Shown piece after piece: positions 24,011 to 34,646 of a stretch of DNA of 64,000 nucleotides (the stretch's first letter is position 1; each line of letters begins with the position of its first letter). The stretch is taken from NCBI GenBank assembly GCA_023512835.1, contig CM042089.1:15199965-15263964 (forward strand), read 5' to 3'. A model generated the notes under the pieces. That model was not told where the DNA came from and ran no database searches. It was given only the letters and a program-made list of their open reading frames with translations. This stretch comes from Taxillus chinensis. Taxonomy: Eukaryota > Streptophyta > Magnoliopsida > Santalales > Loranthaceae. A program made the position numbers and the translations under genes.

Positions 24011-24717
24011 ACTCTAGTGATTGATACACGCCGTTAGTTAAGGTGCCATACCCGACAGTCTTACCTTTCTTTGTTGTCGCCATATGAAACGGATGGACCT
24101 TGTTTATCATTAACTTCTACAAGCGAGTCCGATCACCCATCATATGTCCAGGAGCATCCACTATCAAGGATCCACTTGCTTTTATTGATCTTTAACTTCA
24201 AGTGATCCGGCAATGCATTCCCAGAGATGCTCCCGAAAGACAACGATTTACACTTTTGGTGCCCAAACTTGTTTCAGGCGGTTAGAGAGAGCAGCAGTAT
24301 TGTCAACATTTACTGATTTGATTTTGCTAGGGCTTTTAGCTCTCCAAGTTGACTTTAGCTTGTTAGTTTCGGCTACCTCTTTTATTTGGGTTTTCTTGGG
24401 AGAGATACTCCTTCGAGGTTTAGATTTTGTTTTGCTCGAAGAACCCTTTTTGTTTAATTGATCTTTATTGATATGAAATTGATTACAAAGCCGGTTATCG
24501 GATAAACTCCAACATCCATAGTGATAATGACCTATTTCCCTACGGATGGAACGGACATTATAATGTGAAGTACAAACAGGGGATACAGGTCTCTTAGATT
24601 TTCTGATTTTCTACTCTGTTCTCGTGGCCTAATCCATTGCGTTTGGGTGACGCGCTCTTGGCCCTAGATGCATTAGCTTTAGCCTTGTCTTTCTTTTTGG
24701 GTGCTACGGTTTTGGCT
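24011..24717 (-). pseudogene. Copia gag-pol linker and protease (broken)
   Basis: The aspartic protease motif WILDSGCS is at 24151-24174 on the minus strand. One extra base directly after it shifts the frame away from HMMGD. Upstream, a Lys/Ser-rich linker (KSVNVDNTAALS, then LKQVWAPK near 24260) joins gag to protease, a phrase typical of SIRE-like elements. Multiple stops interrupt the linker. Confidence 0.7.
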
Positions 24718-26468
24718 TTAAGCTGCAGCAGCCTTCCCTTCATCTTTAGTTACGGGTGCTCTCTGCTCATGAAGTGCGGTAACAACCTCGACTCCACGAT
24801 CATAAACTATGGTGCCACCTGAAATGAAACCATCCAACGGTTTAGATGTACTAACAGGATATAAGTTGGTTAGTTTAGGAGTGAAATCCGGAGGACACTT
24901 AGTAGCTTGAGCTATGGAAGTTGATGATTCGGAACCTAGGCCAGGTTTGACTCGGATGTCATCGGGATCGATCCTAAAGGTAAAGACTATTTCCCCGGAT
25001 TTTAGCCACTTACGATTTATTTCCTTTTCCTGTTCCTGTTCCAGTTCATTTTCGAGTCTTTTTACTATAACTTTTAGGCTTGAGAGATTGGTATTTAACA
25101 AATGATTTTCAGCTCTTAGATCGTGATACCAAACTTCTTTTCCTCTCGAAGTCGGTGATGTCCTTTTCGAGTCTATTAATAGTAAATTCAAAACGTTTAT
25201 TCGACTTTCCATATCTTTGTACATTTGAGTAATTATTAGTCTCTCATTCTTTTCATGATCACATGCAGTAGTAAGAGATTCTAATTTACTCAGGAGCTCA
25301 GAGATAGAAGGTACCTCAGTATTTGCCATGAGGCAGACGTTCGGCTTAGTGGTTGGCTCATCATCCGAGGATTCCTCCTCTTCTTCCGAGCCACTCATGT
25401 ATTTTGTCACGAGCGCCTTCCTCTTGTTCTTGCTTGTTGTCGAGGTGGAGCGGCGAGGAGTTACCTTGTCACCTTTCTCGGCCACTTTTGATTTGGACCT
25501 GCATTCCTTGGCCCAGTGACCGGTTTTCCCACAGTTGAAACATTCCTGGGAACTGGACTCCGGTCGCTCCTTCCTTTGGAAAGATGATGATGAGCATCTC
25601 CTGAACCCTTTTCTGCTTTTCCGTAGGAATCGCTCAAAGGATTTGACAAGAAGTGCTATCTCCTCCTCCTCGTCAGAATCAGAATTCTCGGACACGTCCG
25701 TATCATCATTCCTTAGTATGTTTAAACATTCTGTAGCTTTGAGAGCTACCCCCTTTTCTTTCCGAGCTATTTTCTCATCCCGGTCAGAGTACTTAAACCT
25801 GACTTTGTGAGTCCGCAGCTCTCCATATAGTTCTTCAAGGGGAACATACCGCGTTCTTGTCGATTGCATCTGGAGTTGTTTGGAGTAGTAGCGATCCCGG
25901 CAAGGAGCGAAAGAACTTGTCATTGATCCGGGATTGAGAATAGTGCTCATTGACAGTCTTGACTCAAGAATGAGCTTGCCGAATCTCCGATAGATGCTTT
26001 CGAGTGATTCGCCCGGTTTATGATTGAAACTCTCAAAGTTCGGTCGAGAGTACGAGATCACGTTCGCATCTGGGACCGACTCCCCTCATAGAGGATTGTC
26101 GGTTTGTCCCCAAACGACTTTTCTTTGTCGTGCGGCCCTGGACGTCCGTGAAAGCCTCGGAATCCAAAGACAATGTAACATAAGCCGAGCCTTTTCACCG
26201 GCGCTCGCCAGGCTCTTTCATCGTTGGTAAGTTCAACGTCTGTCTTTGGCCTCATAACTCCATGTTCTCCGATAGTCATCGGAATTGGAATCTCCTGATG
26301 AAGACATGGCCACATAAGATGATCATGGCATACCATAAACATCTTCATGCGAGCTTTCCCTTGGGAGAAAAGCTCAGGTGTGAATTTGGGCGGTTTCGTC
26401 GAGTAAAGCCGAACTCCGTGGTTGAGAAGCGGCGGCGGTAGCAGGTTGAGGTGGCTCAATATTTTCAC
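24718..26468 (-). pseudogene. Copia gag (frameshifted, long)
   Basis: The N-terminal part (26468-26058) includes PPKFTPELFSQGKARMKMF and MVCHDHLMWPCL, the capsid opening of this lineage. After a frame change, a continuous 447-residue frame (26061-24718) carries FNHKPGESLESIYRRFGKLI, an acidic stretch (DTDVSENSDSDEEEE), a CX2CX4HX4C zinc knuckle (CFNCGKTGHWAKEC, about 25504-25545) and a Lys-rich end. It would package the RNA in virus-like particles. The 447-residue frame is the longest open frame left in the element. Confidence 0.85.
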
Positions 26469-26596
26469 TTCCCGCTTCGATTCGGGATGGGCTCCCGTGC
26501 ACCTCCGAAGTTAAGGCGAGTGTTGAATAACATCCCGCTTTCTTCGGCCATTTTGAGATTGAAAGAGTAGATCTCTACTTAGAACAAATAGAACTT
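26469..26596 (-). other. Copia leader between gag and the primer site
   Basis: This short 5' untranslated leader contains a 13-base stretch (CTCCGAAGTTAAG, 26503-26515) shared by chance with 5S rRNA; nothing else is recognised. Confidence 0.5.
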
Positions 26597-26608
26597 GCTT
26601 TGATACCA
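26597..26608 (-). other. Primer-binding site of the Copia element
   Basis: On the minus strand TGGTATCAAAGC lies two bases inside the 5' LTR. It matches the initiator tRNA-Met primer complement (TGGTATCAGAGC) with one mismatch. Confidence 0.9.
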
Positions 26609-26610
26609 CT

Positions 26611-28259
26611 TGATGGTCCCTTGGAGCCTAGAGGGGGGGTGAATAGGCTCTTATCGAAACTCTTTTCTCTCTCTCTTAAGACACAAACACTTATCTAGTT
26701 AAGTGATAGAATCACCGTGGAAGATAACCGAGATAGTGGAAGTATTTTATTTTATTATCTCAAGATAAATACAACAAAATAGAAGCAAGGCTCTCTTACA
26801 CTCTGTTTACAAATGAACTCACACACTAGCCAAATTCTATCTCCAAAAATGCTTGTGCATACACAGGGTTAATCTTTGCTTGCAAATGCACATACGCGCT
26901 CATTCACACAAATGTACAAGTATGAATATTTATACAAAACATTCCTAAGAGACAACCTTGGAACTTGTAGTTCCGGAATGCGTTCAGCACTAACTATCCC
27001 TCGGTAATCTCTCTGCCTTGACTGCTGCGGTTTGTGGAGCTCAAGATCTTGGGTTTAAAGAGTATAAGTGCGTTTGTGAGTTCCCAAATACAATTAAGGT
27101 TGTGTCCACATATCTGGGTGATCCACGTGTAAGATTCTTCAGGTTCTCAACGAGTTTGTCTTACATCGGGACACTGCGAGCTGATAACTTTAAATGCGGT
27201 TGAGTTGAAGCAGTATCTTCTTGGTCCGGTGTAATTTTCCTTACTCTGTAGCTAATGAAGCTCGGAACCTTACTCCGTGTCAGTGATTGCTTACTCCGTA
27301 TCTATTTGGTACTGGAATCCTTAGTCCGTGCCAGCGCTTCCTTACTCCGCATGTAAGTTCCTTACTCCGTATGTAAATTCCTTACTCCGTATGTAAGTTC
27401 CTTACTCCGGGCGAGTCTTAAAGGGTTGGATGACTTATTCCGTATCAGTGCTTCCTTACTCCGCATGTAAGTTCCTTACTCCAGGCGAGTCTTAAAGGGT
27501 TGGATGACTTATTCCGTATCAGTGCTTCCTTACTCCGCATGTAAGTTCCTTACTCCGTATGTAAATTCCTTACTCCGTATGTAAGTTCCTTACTCCGTAT
27601 GTAAGTTCCTTACTCCGGGCGAGTCTTAAAGGGTCGGATGACTTATTCCGTATCAGTGCTTCCTTACTCCGCATGTAAGTTCCTTACTCCGCATGTAAGT
27701 TCCTTACTCCGTATGTAAATTCCTTGCTCCGTATGTAAGTTCCTTACTCTGTATGTAAGTTCCTTACTCCGGGTGAGTCTTAAAGGATCGAAGTCCTTAC
27801 TCCGTACTAGAGCTTCCTTACTCCGTATGAGTAAGTAGTACGGATTCCTTACTCCGCATGTAATTTCCTTACTCTGTGTCTAATAAAGACTCGGGTCCTT
27901 ATTCCGCATTTGTACTTCCTTACTCCGCATGTATGGAAGACTCAGATGCCTTACTCCGTGTCTTCTTTTACTTCGTGCGACCTTGTAAACCAAGACTCTT
28001 ACTTAGCGTCAATTTGACTTAGTCCTCACGAATGTTCCTTGTTCCGTATGTATTGGTGACTTGGTTATTTACCAAGTGTTTGACGACACTCACTCTTGTC
28101 CGGATCAGGATTATGTATCCTGTCCTTAGCTTTGCTCTCACGAGTGTATCTCCGGATTAATAACATATCTTCTGCAACGATCAAAGAAACACAAAAGATC
28201 TCAGATCAAATTACATAAGGCTTTATCAGCATTATCCAAATTCTGGGTTTGATCCAACA
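26611..28259 (-). repeat. Copia 5' LTR (complete)
   Basis: The 1649-bp LTR starts TGTTGGATCAAACC (minus strand, 28259) and ends GGGACCATCA (26611). A TATA box (TATAAATA, minus strand) lies at 26927-26934. It contains the CTTACTCCG array at 27280-27970, longer than in the 3' LTR. The 3-prime neighbour CTTTT (28260-28264) is the right target duplication. Confidence 0.92.
27280..27970. repeat. CTTACTCCG array in the Copia 5' LTR
   Basis: Same 18-bp unit and about 110-bp higher-order pattern as at 15470-15990, but with more units and one shortened higher-order unit (27468-27530). The two arrays of one element have therefore changed in number independently, while flanking LTR sequence stayed near-identical. 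Confidence 0.9.
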
Positions 28260-28264
28260 CTTTT

Positions 28265-28810
28265 CCTTTTTTAAAAAAAACTTCTAATTTATATTTATAT
28301 TTTAAAATTTATTTATTTTTATTTTCTTCTTTTTTTATTTAAAATTATAACAATAACAACAATAATGGCAATGATTATAATGGAGAAAAGAGTAATGTAA
28401 TTTAAAAAGAAAATAGATCATTCTAACTTGGAAAAAATGAGATCTACCACTCCAAAACGAATTTTACATAAAAAAAGATTAGTATAAATAAATTATTTGA
28501 GATTTTTCTTTGCTTTATAAAAATATTTTTTATGTTAAAATTGTTAAAATTCTCAATCCTTTCCATTACATATAACCAAATAGATAACTAGATAAGTATA
28601 TACAAAACAATAAATAATATATATAAAGCCATGATATTATAATTTATATGATTTTAAAATCAAATAGTAATAACAATATCATAGTGAGATGATTAAAAAA
28701 ATAATGCTAAATATATGTACATTGTGTAAGTAAATCGTGCAGAGACACATTTAATGTTATTGGATTGATATTAATTTTTAGATTTTTTTTACTCATGTCA
28801 ATTCAACTAA
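28265..28810. other. AT-rich intergenic sequence
   Basis: No gene, terminal repeat or conserved motif is recognised. Confidence 0.5.
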
Positions 28811-29597
28811 GAGCATCTCCAATCCTATCAAGCTATAATGGATAGTTAAAACTAATTTTAGCTTACTACAATACCATTATAGCTAATGGTACTCTAATGG
28901 TACATTAGTTATAATTTTACTTAATTTTTATTTTCTCCCAATTACCCTTATCCTCCCAAATCCGAGCACTCTAAATCCCTAATTGTATAGAGCCATCGCG
29001 CGATGCTGGGCGGGGGAGAGAGAGGGGAAATGACATAGAGGGCTATGGGGTGCGACAGGGAGCGACACTAGGGCAGGCATCGCACAGCGAGGGAGCAGAT
29101 CTGGAGCGGGGGAGGGGATGGGGGCGTGACAGGGGAGCAACCTTGGGGGCGAGGGGGTGGGGGTTGCAACAAGGGAGCATGGGGGGGGGGGGGGGGGCAC
29201 GACGGGGGAGTTTGGTGGGGCGGCGGACGGGGAGGCTTCTTCTTCCCTCTTACGGATCTCGGAGAGAGAGAGTGTTTAGGGATAAGAGAGAAGACATACC
29301 ATACCTTCAATGGTGGGGAGTCGTCTCGCTTGGGGGGCGGGAGAGAGAGAGAGAGAATGGGCTTTAGGCGGGGGTGACGGCGATGGGGAGGGGAAGAAGG
29401 GAGTGGGAGTGATGAGGGTGAAGGGTAGAAAAGGTAGATGTTAATTAGAGCTGAGTTGGCATCATCAGCAAAAGCTAAAGCTAAAGTTATATTTGACTTT
29501 TTTTATTGCTTTTGTTGATGGTTTACCTAATACATTGGAGTTGATTTTTAGGTAAAAATTGCTATTGTTTTTACTTTTGCTAATATATTAGAGATGA
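28811..29597. mobile_element. MULE/MITE-like element with G-rich core
   Basis: It opens AGAGCATCTCCAATCC, a common start of plant Mutator-like and similar non-autonomous elements, and closes ATATTAGAGATGACCT, an imperfect inverse of it. AT-rich arms enclose a very G-rich core (28985-29400) with a G run at 29181-29197. The open frames in the core (73 to 105 codons on both strands) are compositional. No target duplication could be fixed. Confidence 0.45.
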
Positions 29598-30128
29598 CCT
29601 AAAAGATAGTGTTCTTACGCAAATTACATACACAATATACATGTAAATAAACTTTTTCTTATTAAAATTAAAATTAATTTTAATAAATTTAATTTTGAAT
29701 ATTAAATTTTGAACATAAATACTATTCAATAAATTTTTTTGTATTATTGTTTTTTAAATAAGGACAAAAACAAATATGGGCTATTGGGATATTTTTGATT
29801 CTTTCATTTTATTTCATTTTTTTGCTACTAGGTAGGCAATGGGACAATTGCACTTTGTTTGGTACACATAAGATCTTTGATCGTTTTTTAAAATGATGGG
29901 CTTGGTGTGGGCTTATTCTAATTTAATAATAATATATATTTGAAAGTTATTTTTTAAAATTATTTCTAACTAATTTTTTTTAAATTTAAAATTAATTCAA
30001 TCGAAAGACTAAATTATTTTTTTTATTTTTTTTACTTTTTCTTATTTTAATTACTTGGACCCACCAAAAATTATTTTAAAATTTTTTGGACTCAATTTTT
30101 AAAAATACACATGTTTTCTTAAAACACA
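29598..30128. other. AT-rich intergenic sequence
   Basis: Poly-A/T-rich DNA without any recognised feature. Confidence 0.5.
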
Positions 30129-30136
30129 TTTTCTGT

Positions 30137-30591
30137 TAGGGGTGTAAAATGGATCACTGTTCCGCGGACTGAAGTAGATCGGACCGAAAAATTTCTACTC
30201 CATTTTAATCACAGGCCTAAACGGACTGATCCATTTAGCCCCGGTCCGTGTGGACATGGATCGGTCCATAGACCGACTTTTTATTTATTTTTTTTTAAAA
30301 AATTATTACCTATTCTACTTAATATATTAGTACCTATAGCCTAAATCTACTAACTTTAAATTAAAGTTTAAAAATGCATATTTTAAAATATGGTTTAAAA
30401 TAAAAAAATTTAAAAATATTTAACAAAAATTAACTTATAATATTTATTTTAAATAAATAAATAAATATGAACCGGTCAGTGGATCGGAATGGACCAGATA
30501 ATTTCTGATATGTTAAAAGTGCTAGCCTAAACTGGCCAGCCCATTTAGGCCCGCTCCGCTCCGCGACGGACTGGTCCATTTTACACCCTTA
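30137..30591. mobile_element. 455-bp hAT-type MITE
   Basis: The ends are TAGGGGTGTAAAATGG (30137) and CCATTTTACACCCTTA (30591), inverted with one mismatch. They are flanked by 8-bp target duplications TTTTCTGT (30129-30136) and TTTTCTAT (30592-30599), seven of eight identical. Eight-base duplications and TA/CAGGGGTG ends are the hAT signature. It carries no coding capacity. It lies about 370 bp upstream of the transcribed region of the hAT-derived gene. Confidence 0.88.
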
Positions 30592-30714
30592 TTTTCTATC
30601 ATACCAGACATAAATTATTTTCAAATTAAATTTAATACGAACTCCAAATAAATTTACGAAATAAAATACAGAAATCAAAATTTATACCAAACAGGTCCTG
30701 AAACTCGAAACAAA

Positions 30715-30967
30715 ATGGTCAGCCCACGCGATTCTGAATAGGTCAAAGCCCATTCAACAGATGACAGGACCACTAATATTGAGAGCCCATTTTATGACTA
30801 CAATGCATACGATAGGGATTGACTGGACAAGATATAAATGATCGTAAGCCCATTCAAGAGAAGTGGACCGCAAAACAAATCCCGTGTTTTTCGTTGATTT
30901 AGGCCCACATCACCCTGAACCCACACACCGAATCGATAACCCGCCCCAATCCGGGATTAGGGTTTAG
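30715..30967 (+). promoter_or_regulatory. Promoter of the hAT-derived gene (site II motifs and telo-box)
   Basis: Several TGGGCT/TGGGCC motifs in reverse orientation (AGCCCA near 30721, 30749, 30784 and 30847; AGGCCCAC at 30901-30908) are followed by a telo-box, ATTAGGGTTTAG, at 30957-30967. Site II plus telo-box is the usual promoter pattern of broadly expressed plant genes. No clear TATA box is present, which fits that class. Transcription probably starts near 30960-31000. Confidence 0.65.
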
Positions 30968-31288
30968 AGACCGACACCATCACTCTCCCGCCTGCTCTCT
31001 CCCTCCCGATAGATTGACAGACGAAACTTCTGCAACTTCGTTGTTGTCTTGTCGTTCGGACACTGCGCTCGATTCGGAGGTTGGATACGAAAATCGAGCT
31101 CTTGTTTGAGAACACCGATTCTTCGTCGCTGTTCGCTGTTGTCACTGCCTTCCCTTTCGTTTTGTTTTTGTTTTTGGAAGGCTGCTGCATTGAAGTGGCT
31201 TTTGTTGATCATCACGGGAGAACAGGACGGCGATAGTTGTGTTGAAACGCCTTCCGTTGTCGCCACTGTGCTCTAATTCTGGTCACAG
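30968..31288 (+). other. Probable 5'UTR exon of the hAT-derived gene
   Basis: GC-balanced sequence with CT-rich patches follows the telo-box and ends at the splice donor CACAG|GTGCGG (31288/31289). No long in-frame ORF is continuous with the downstream coding exon, so it is best read as untranslated. A 100-codon frame on the opposite strand is judged incidental. Confidence 0.55.
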
Positions 31289-32560
31289 GTGCGGTTTCTG
31301 CTCTCGTTGAACATGCATTGAATTGTGTATTTGAGGACAGTTTTTCTTTCCAATAAATTATCTCATTCTTTTTTTTTATGCATCTCAGACGTCTAAAAAT
31401 ATTACGCCCACAAAAAACTTAGTTATCAGTGTAGTGTTTGGTTGGTGGAGTTTAAATTTGTTCATCGGGAATGTTTTCTTAATGGTTTGTATCTATGAAC
31501 TGCTTAGTGTTTGGATGCTACATTTTACCAGTTTTTTATTTGCAAAATAACTTGCAACTTGTAAAATGAACTCAAGCAAAAAGACTAAAAGTATTACTTC
31601 TTAGTGTTTGGGTTCAGGTGAGTAGAATCCAAATGAATGGGACGATCACTACAGGCTGAATGGAATGGTCATTGAAATGTAATCATCATTGCATTCCATT
31701 GTTCCGCATGCACATGTGAATGAAATGTTGAAGTTTTCAATCCAAATGATTGGATTGAAATTGAATATTAGTGCAAATGTCCCTTATACCCCACTATTAT
31801 TTAATGCGCCAAATTTTTTGTGTGAATCAATCCCCCAATTTCATTTCAATCAATTGAAAGGGTTGCTCTGGAAATTAAGTGAGATATTAACATTCCCCCG
31901 CTCCCCACCCACAGTTACAGTGTCTTGATGATGTAGCTTTGATTTGTCCATTTTTCTTGTAAAATCATGATATGTAAGTGCTAAGGTGTGAGAAATAAAG
32001 TTGGAGAGAAAAGGGGGAGTTTTTTGGGCTAGGGCATCATTGGACAGAATGTTTGGGCATTTTTTCCTGCCCTACCAAACACCCAATTTTCTAAATCTGC
32101 AGGATGATTGTTCCATTCCACCATCATTACTACCGGCACCAAACCAACGTTACCTTAATATGTTACAACCTGTTTTAATGAGAATGCTCTTGTCATTTCC
32201 ATAGGCTTCCATTTAAAAAAGAAAAAGGATAGATTATATAAACAGGTGCTCTTTTTTGTATTTTTTGACTAGTGGATAGCTAATAGATTTTTGTTGCAGT
32301 AATTAAGCGTTAAGTCAGTTGCTTGAGTCACAAATATATTCAAAGTTTTAGTTGGAAGTTAACAGTTCTCAACTTTTCGTTATAGCTTTCTCAAGAGCAT
32401 GAATTGCAGGTATAGCCTAAGGCTGCATTCTAATTTCAATTGATAGTGTGGGTTGACGGTTTAATTTGTTCCTTATGTTTTCTTAGTAAGTTATTGCTCT
32501 TTTTCCCTACCAATTACTTTTCTGTAATTAAAAAAATTGTATTGTTGTGGTGATGTGCAG
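31289..32560 (+). other. Probable 5'UTR intron of the hAT-derived gene
   Basis: AT-rich sequence from the donor at 31289 to the acceptor GATGTGCAG (32560). Phrases such as AGTGTTTGGGTTCAGG (31601) and CTACCAAACACCC (32080) hint at a degraded MITE inside. Otherwise nothing is recognised. Confidence 0.5.
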
Positions 32561-32588
32561 ATATTTGTTAAAATATTCAGGTAATGCT

Positions 32589-34646
32589 ATGGAGATATTG
32601 GACAAGCCGATTACAGTAAAACCTAGTAGATTAAAGTCTGTCGTATGGAATGACTTTGATAGGATTCGAAGTGGTGAAACTTTTGTGGCTGTTTGTAGGC
32701 ATTGTAAAAAGATACTTAGCGGCTCAAGTTCTAGCGGAACATCACACCTGAGAAATCACTTGATTAGGTGTCGGCGAAGATCTAACCATGACATAGTTCA
32801 GTTCATCACAGCAAGGGAAAAGAAAAAGGAAGGGAGCCGGTCCCATTTGAATGTCAGTTCTGCTCCACAGCAGAAAAGAGATGAAATTCTTCAGCTTGTG
32901 GATGCTCAATATGAACATGATCATCCAAAAGGTGAACATATCAATTATGGAAATGTCTTTTTCGATCAAAAACGGAGTGAAGTTGATCTTGCACGCATGG
33001 TTATTTTACATGGTTACCCATTGACTATGGTTGAGCATATTGGTTTCCGAATGTTTGTTAGGAGACTCCAGCCGTCATTTGAGCTTGTGACGTCGGAGAA
33101 AATTGAAGCTGGCTGTATGGAAATTTACAAGAAAGAGAAACAAAAAGTTTATGAAATTTTAGATAAACTGCCTGGTAAAATCGGTCTCACATTTGATACA
33201 TGGACTGCTTCAGAAGATGCTAAGTACCTTTGTTTGACAGCGCACTACATTGATGAAACATGGCAATTACAGAAGAAAGTTCTGAACTTTGTACCAAATA
33301 ATCCTTCTCATACGGAGGACTTGGTTTCAGAAGTTATTATGACGTGCTTGATGGACTGGGACATTGATCGAAAGTTGTTTTCCATAACATTTGATTCTGG
33401 TTCCACTACTGACAATATTGCTTTTAGAATTCGAGAGCGACTATTCCAGAATAGGTTTCTTTTATGCAATGGTCAGCTATTTGATGTACGGTGTGCTGCA
33501 AATGTTCTCAAATTGATGGTTCTAGATGTCTTGGAGGCATCTGGTGAGATAATGCACAAGATTCGAGGTAGCATTCAGTACATTAAAAGTTCTCAAAATG
33601 TTCACCACAGTTTCAATGAGCTGGCTCAACAAGTTGAAGTTGATTGTCAGAAGTATTTGTGTTTAGATAATCCTTTTCATTGGAACTCTACATATTTTAT
33701 GCTTGAAGCTGCCTTGGAGTACAGGAATGCCTTTCTGCTTTTGCTAGAACGTGACCCTCTTTATACGAGTTGCCCATCCAATGTTGAGTGGGAGAGAGCT
33801 AGTAGTCTTACTAGCTACCTGAAGCTGTTCTTTGAAGTTACTAACGCTTTCATATGGAACAAGTGTCCTACCGCAAATATGTACTTTCCTGAGATTTGCA
33901 ATCTTCATTTGCAATTGATTGAATGGTGTACAAGCGCAGATGAGTACATTAGTTCTTTGGCTTCAAAGATAAAAAGCAAGTTTGATGATTTCTGGAAGAA
34001 ATCTGGTCTGTGTTTGGCAGTTGCTGCTGTCTTAGATCCTCGATATAAGATGAAGTTGATAGAATATTACTATCCACAAATTTATGGAAGTGAAGCTCCT
34101 CATCAGATCGATTTCGTTTCTGGCACTATCAAGGTTCTTTATAATGAACATGCTATCTGCTCTCCATTAGCTTCTCTAGACGAAGGTCTGACTTGTGAAG
34201 TGAGCAGTAGTGGGGAGGCTAATGTTGGCTACGTGCATAGTTCTGCAAATGACTCCCGAGATAGGCTGACAGGATTCGACAAGTACCTCCATGAAACCTC
34301 ACAAAGTCTAGGCATTAAGTCAGACTTGGAGAAGTACTTGGAGGAACCTCTGTTTCCTCGTAATGCTGATTTTAACATATTAGAATGGTGGTGCGTTCAC
34401 ACACCCAGATACCCTATTCTATCTATGATGGCTCGCAGCATTTTGGGAGTTCCAATGTCCAAAATGTCATTGGAGTCGGCATTCCACATTGGAGATAGAG
34501 TACTGGATCATCATTGGAGTTCACATGGTCCAGATACTCTGCAAGCTTTGATGTGTGCGAAAGATTGGATGCATAATGAGTTGGTAGGTAAGTTTTCTCA
34601 TTTTAGGTTCACTTCTTTGATTCGTCCAGTTTCAATTTCTCTCTAA
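32589..34646 (+). CDS. BED zinc finger / hAT-transposase-derived protein (RICESLEEPER-like)
   Basis: An uninterrupted frame of about 685 residues. A BED-type zinc finger lies near the N terminus (Cys36, Cys39, His53, His57 counted from the ATG at 32589). The hAT core follows with GLTFDTWTASEDAKYLCLTA and FDSGSTTDNI, and the C-terminal hAT dimerisation region has WWCVHTPRYPILSMMARSIL, SLESAFHIGDRVLDHHWSS and LQALMCAKDWMHNE. An upstream ATG at 32547 is rejected because it precedes the intron acceptor at 32560. A strong donor, GTAG|GTAAGT (34588), suggests the last codons are spliced to 35074, replacing the final roughly 20 residues with a short tail ending at 35096. Lack of flanking transposon ends, an intact frame and a housekeeping-type promoter point to a domesticated nuclear DNA-binding protein, not an active transposase. 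Confidence 0.88.
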   Translation: MEILDKPITVKPSRLKSVVWNDFDRIRSGETFVAVCRHCKKILSGSSSSGTSHLRNHLIRCRRRSNHDIVQFITAREKKKEGSRSHLNVSSAPQQKRDEILQLVDAQYEHDHPKGEHINYGNVFFDQKRSEVDLARMVILHGYPLTMVEHIGFRMFVRRLQPSFELVTSEKIEAGCMEIYKKEKQKVYEILDKLPGKIGLTFDTWTASEDAKYLCLTAHYIDETWQLQKKVLNFVPNNPSHTEDLVSEVIMTCLMDWDIDRKLFSITFDSGSTTDNIAFRIRERLFQNRFLLCNGQLFDVRCAANVLKLMVLDVLEASGEIMHKIRGSIQYIKSSQNVHHSFNELAQQVEVDCQKYLCLDNPFHWNSTYFMLEAALEYRNAFLLLLERDPLYTSCPSNVEWERASSLTSYLKLFFEVTNAFIWNKCPTANMYFPEICNLHLQLIEWCTSADEYISSLASKIKSKFDDFWKKSGLCLAVAAVLDPRYKMKLIEYYYPQIYGSEAPHQIDFVSGTIKVLYNEHAICSPLASLDEGLTCEVSSSGEANVGYVHSSANDSRDRLTGFDKYLHETSQSLGIKSDLEKYLEEPLFPRNADFNILEWWCVHTPRYPILSMMARSILGVPMSKMSLESAFHIGDRVLDHHWSSHGPDTLQALMCAKDWMHNELVGKFSHFRFTSLIRPVSISL

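Larger units (their letters stand above)
4622..28259 (-). mobile_element. SIRE/Maximus-like Ty1/Copia retrotransposon, with nested Gypsy insertion
   Basis: The element reads leftward: 5' LTR at 26611-28259, gag 26468-24718, pol about 24180-20867, a third ORF region 19474-16463, and a 3' LTR at 4622-5178 plus 15360-16321, split by a 10.2-kb Gypsy insertion. The target duplication is CTTTT at 4617-4621 and 28260-28264, an exact match. Domain order protease-integrase-RT-RNase H is diagnostic of Ty1/Copia. Long LTRs, a 13-kb core and a post-pol ORF fit the SIRE/Maximus lineage. Outer LTR segments differ by only about seven positions in the first 557 bases, yet the coding region is broken in many places. 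Confidence 0.9.

Noticed and set aside
26503..26515. CTCCGAAGTTAAG, a 13-base match to 5S rRNA (Cassandra-like TRIM idea)
   Set aside because: The rest of the 5S internal promoter is absent and nearby GATGGGCTCCC is in the wrong order; it lies in a Copia leader.
30964..31266. 100-codon frame antisense to the 5'UTR exon of the hAT-derived gene
   Set aside because: It overlaps the promoter/5'UTR, has no recognisable domain and no promoter of its own.
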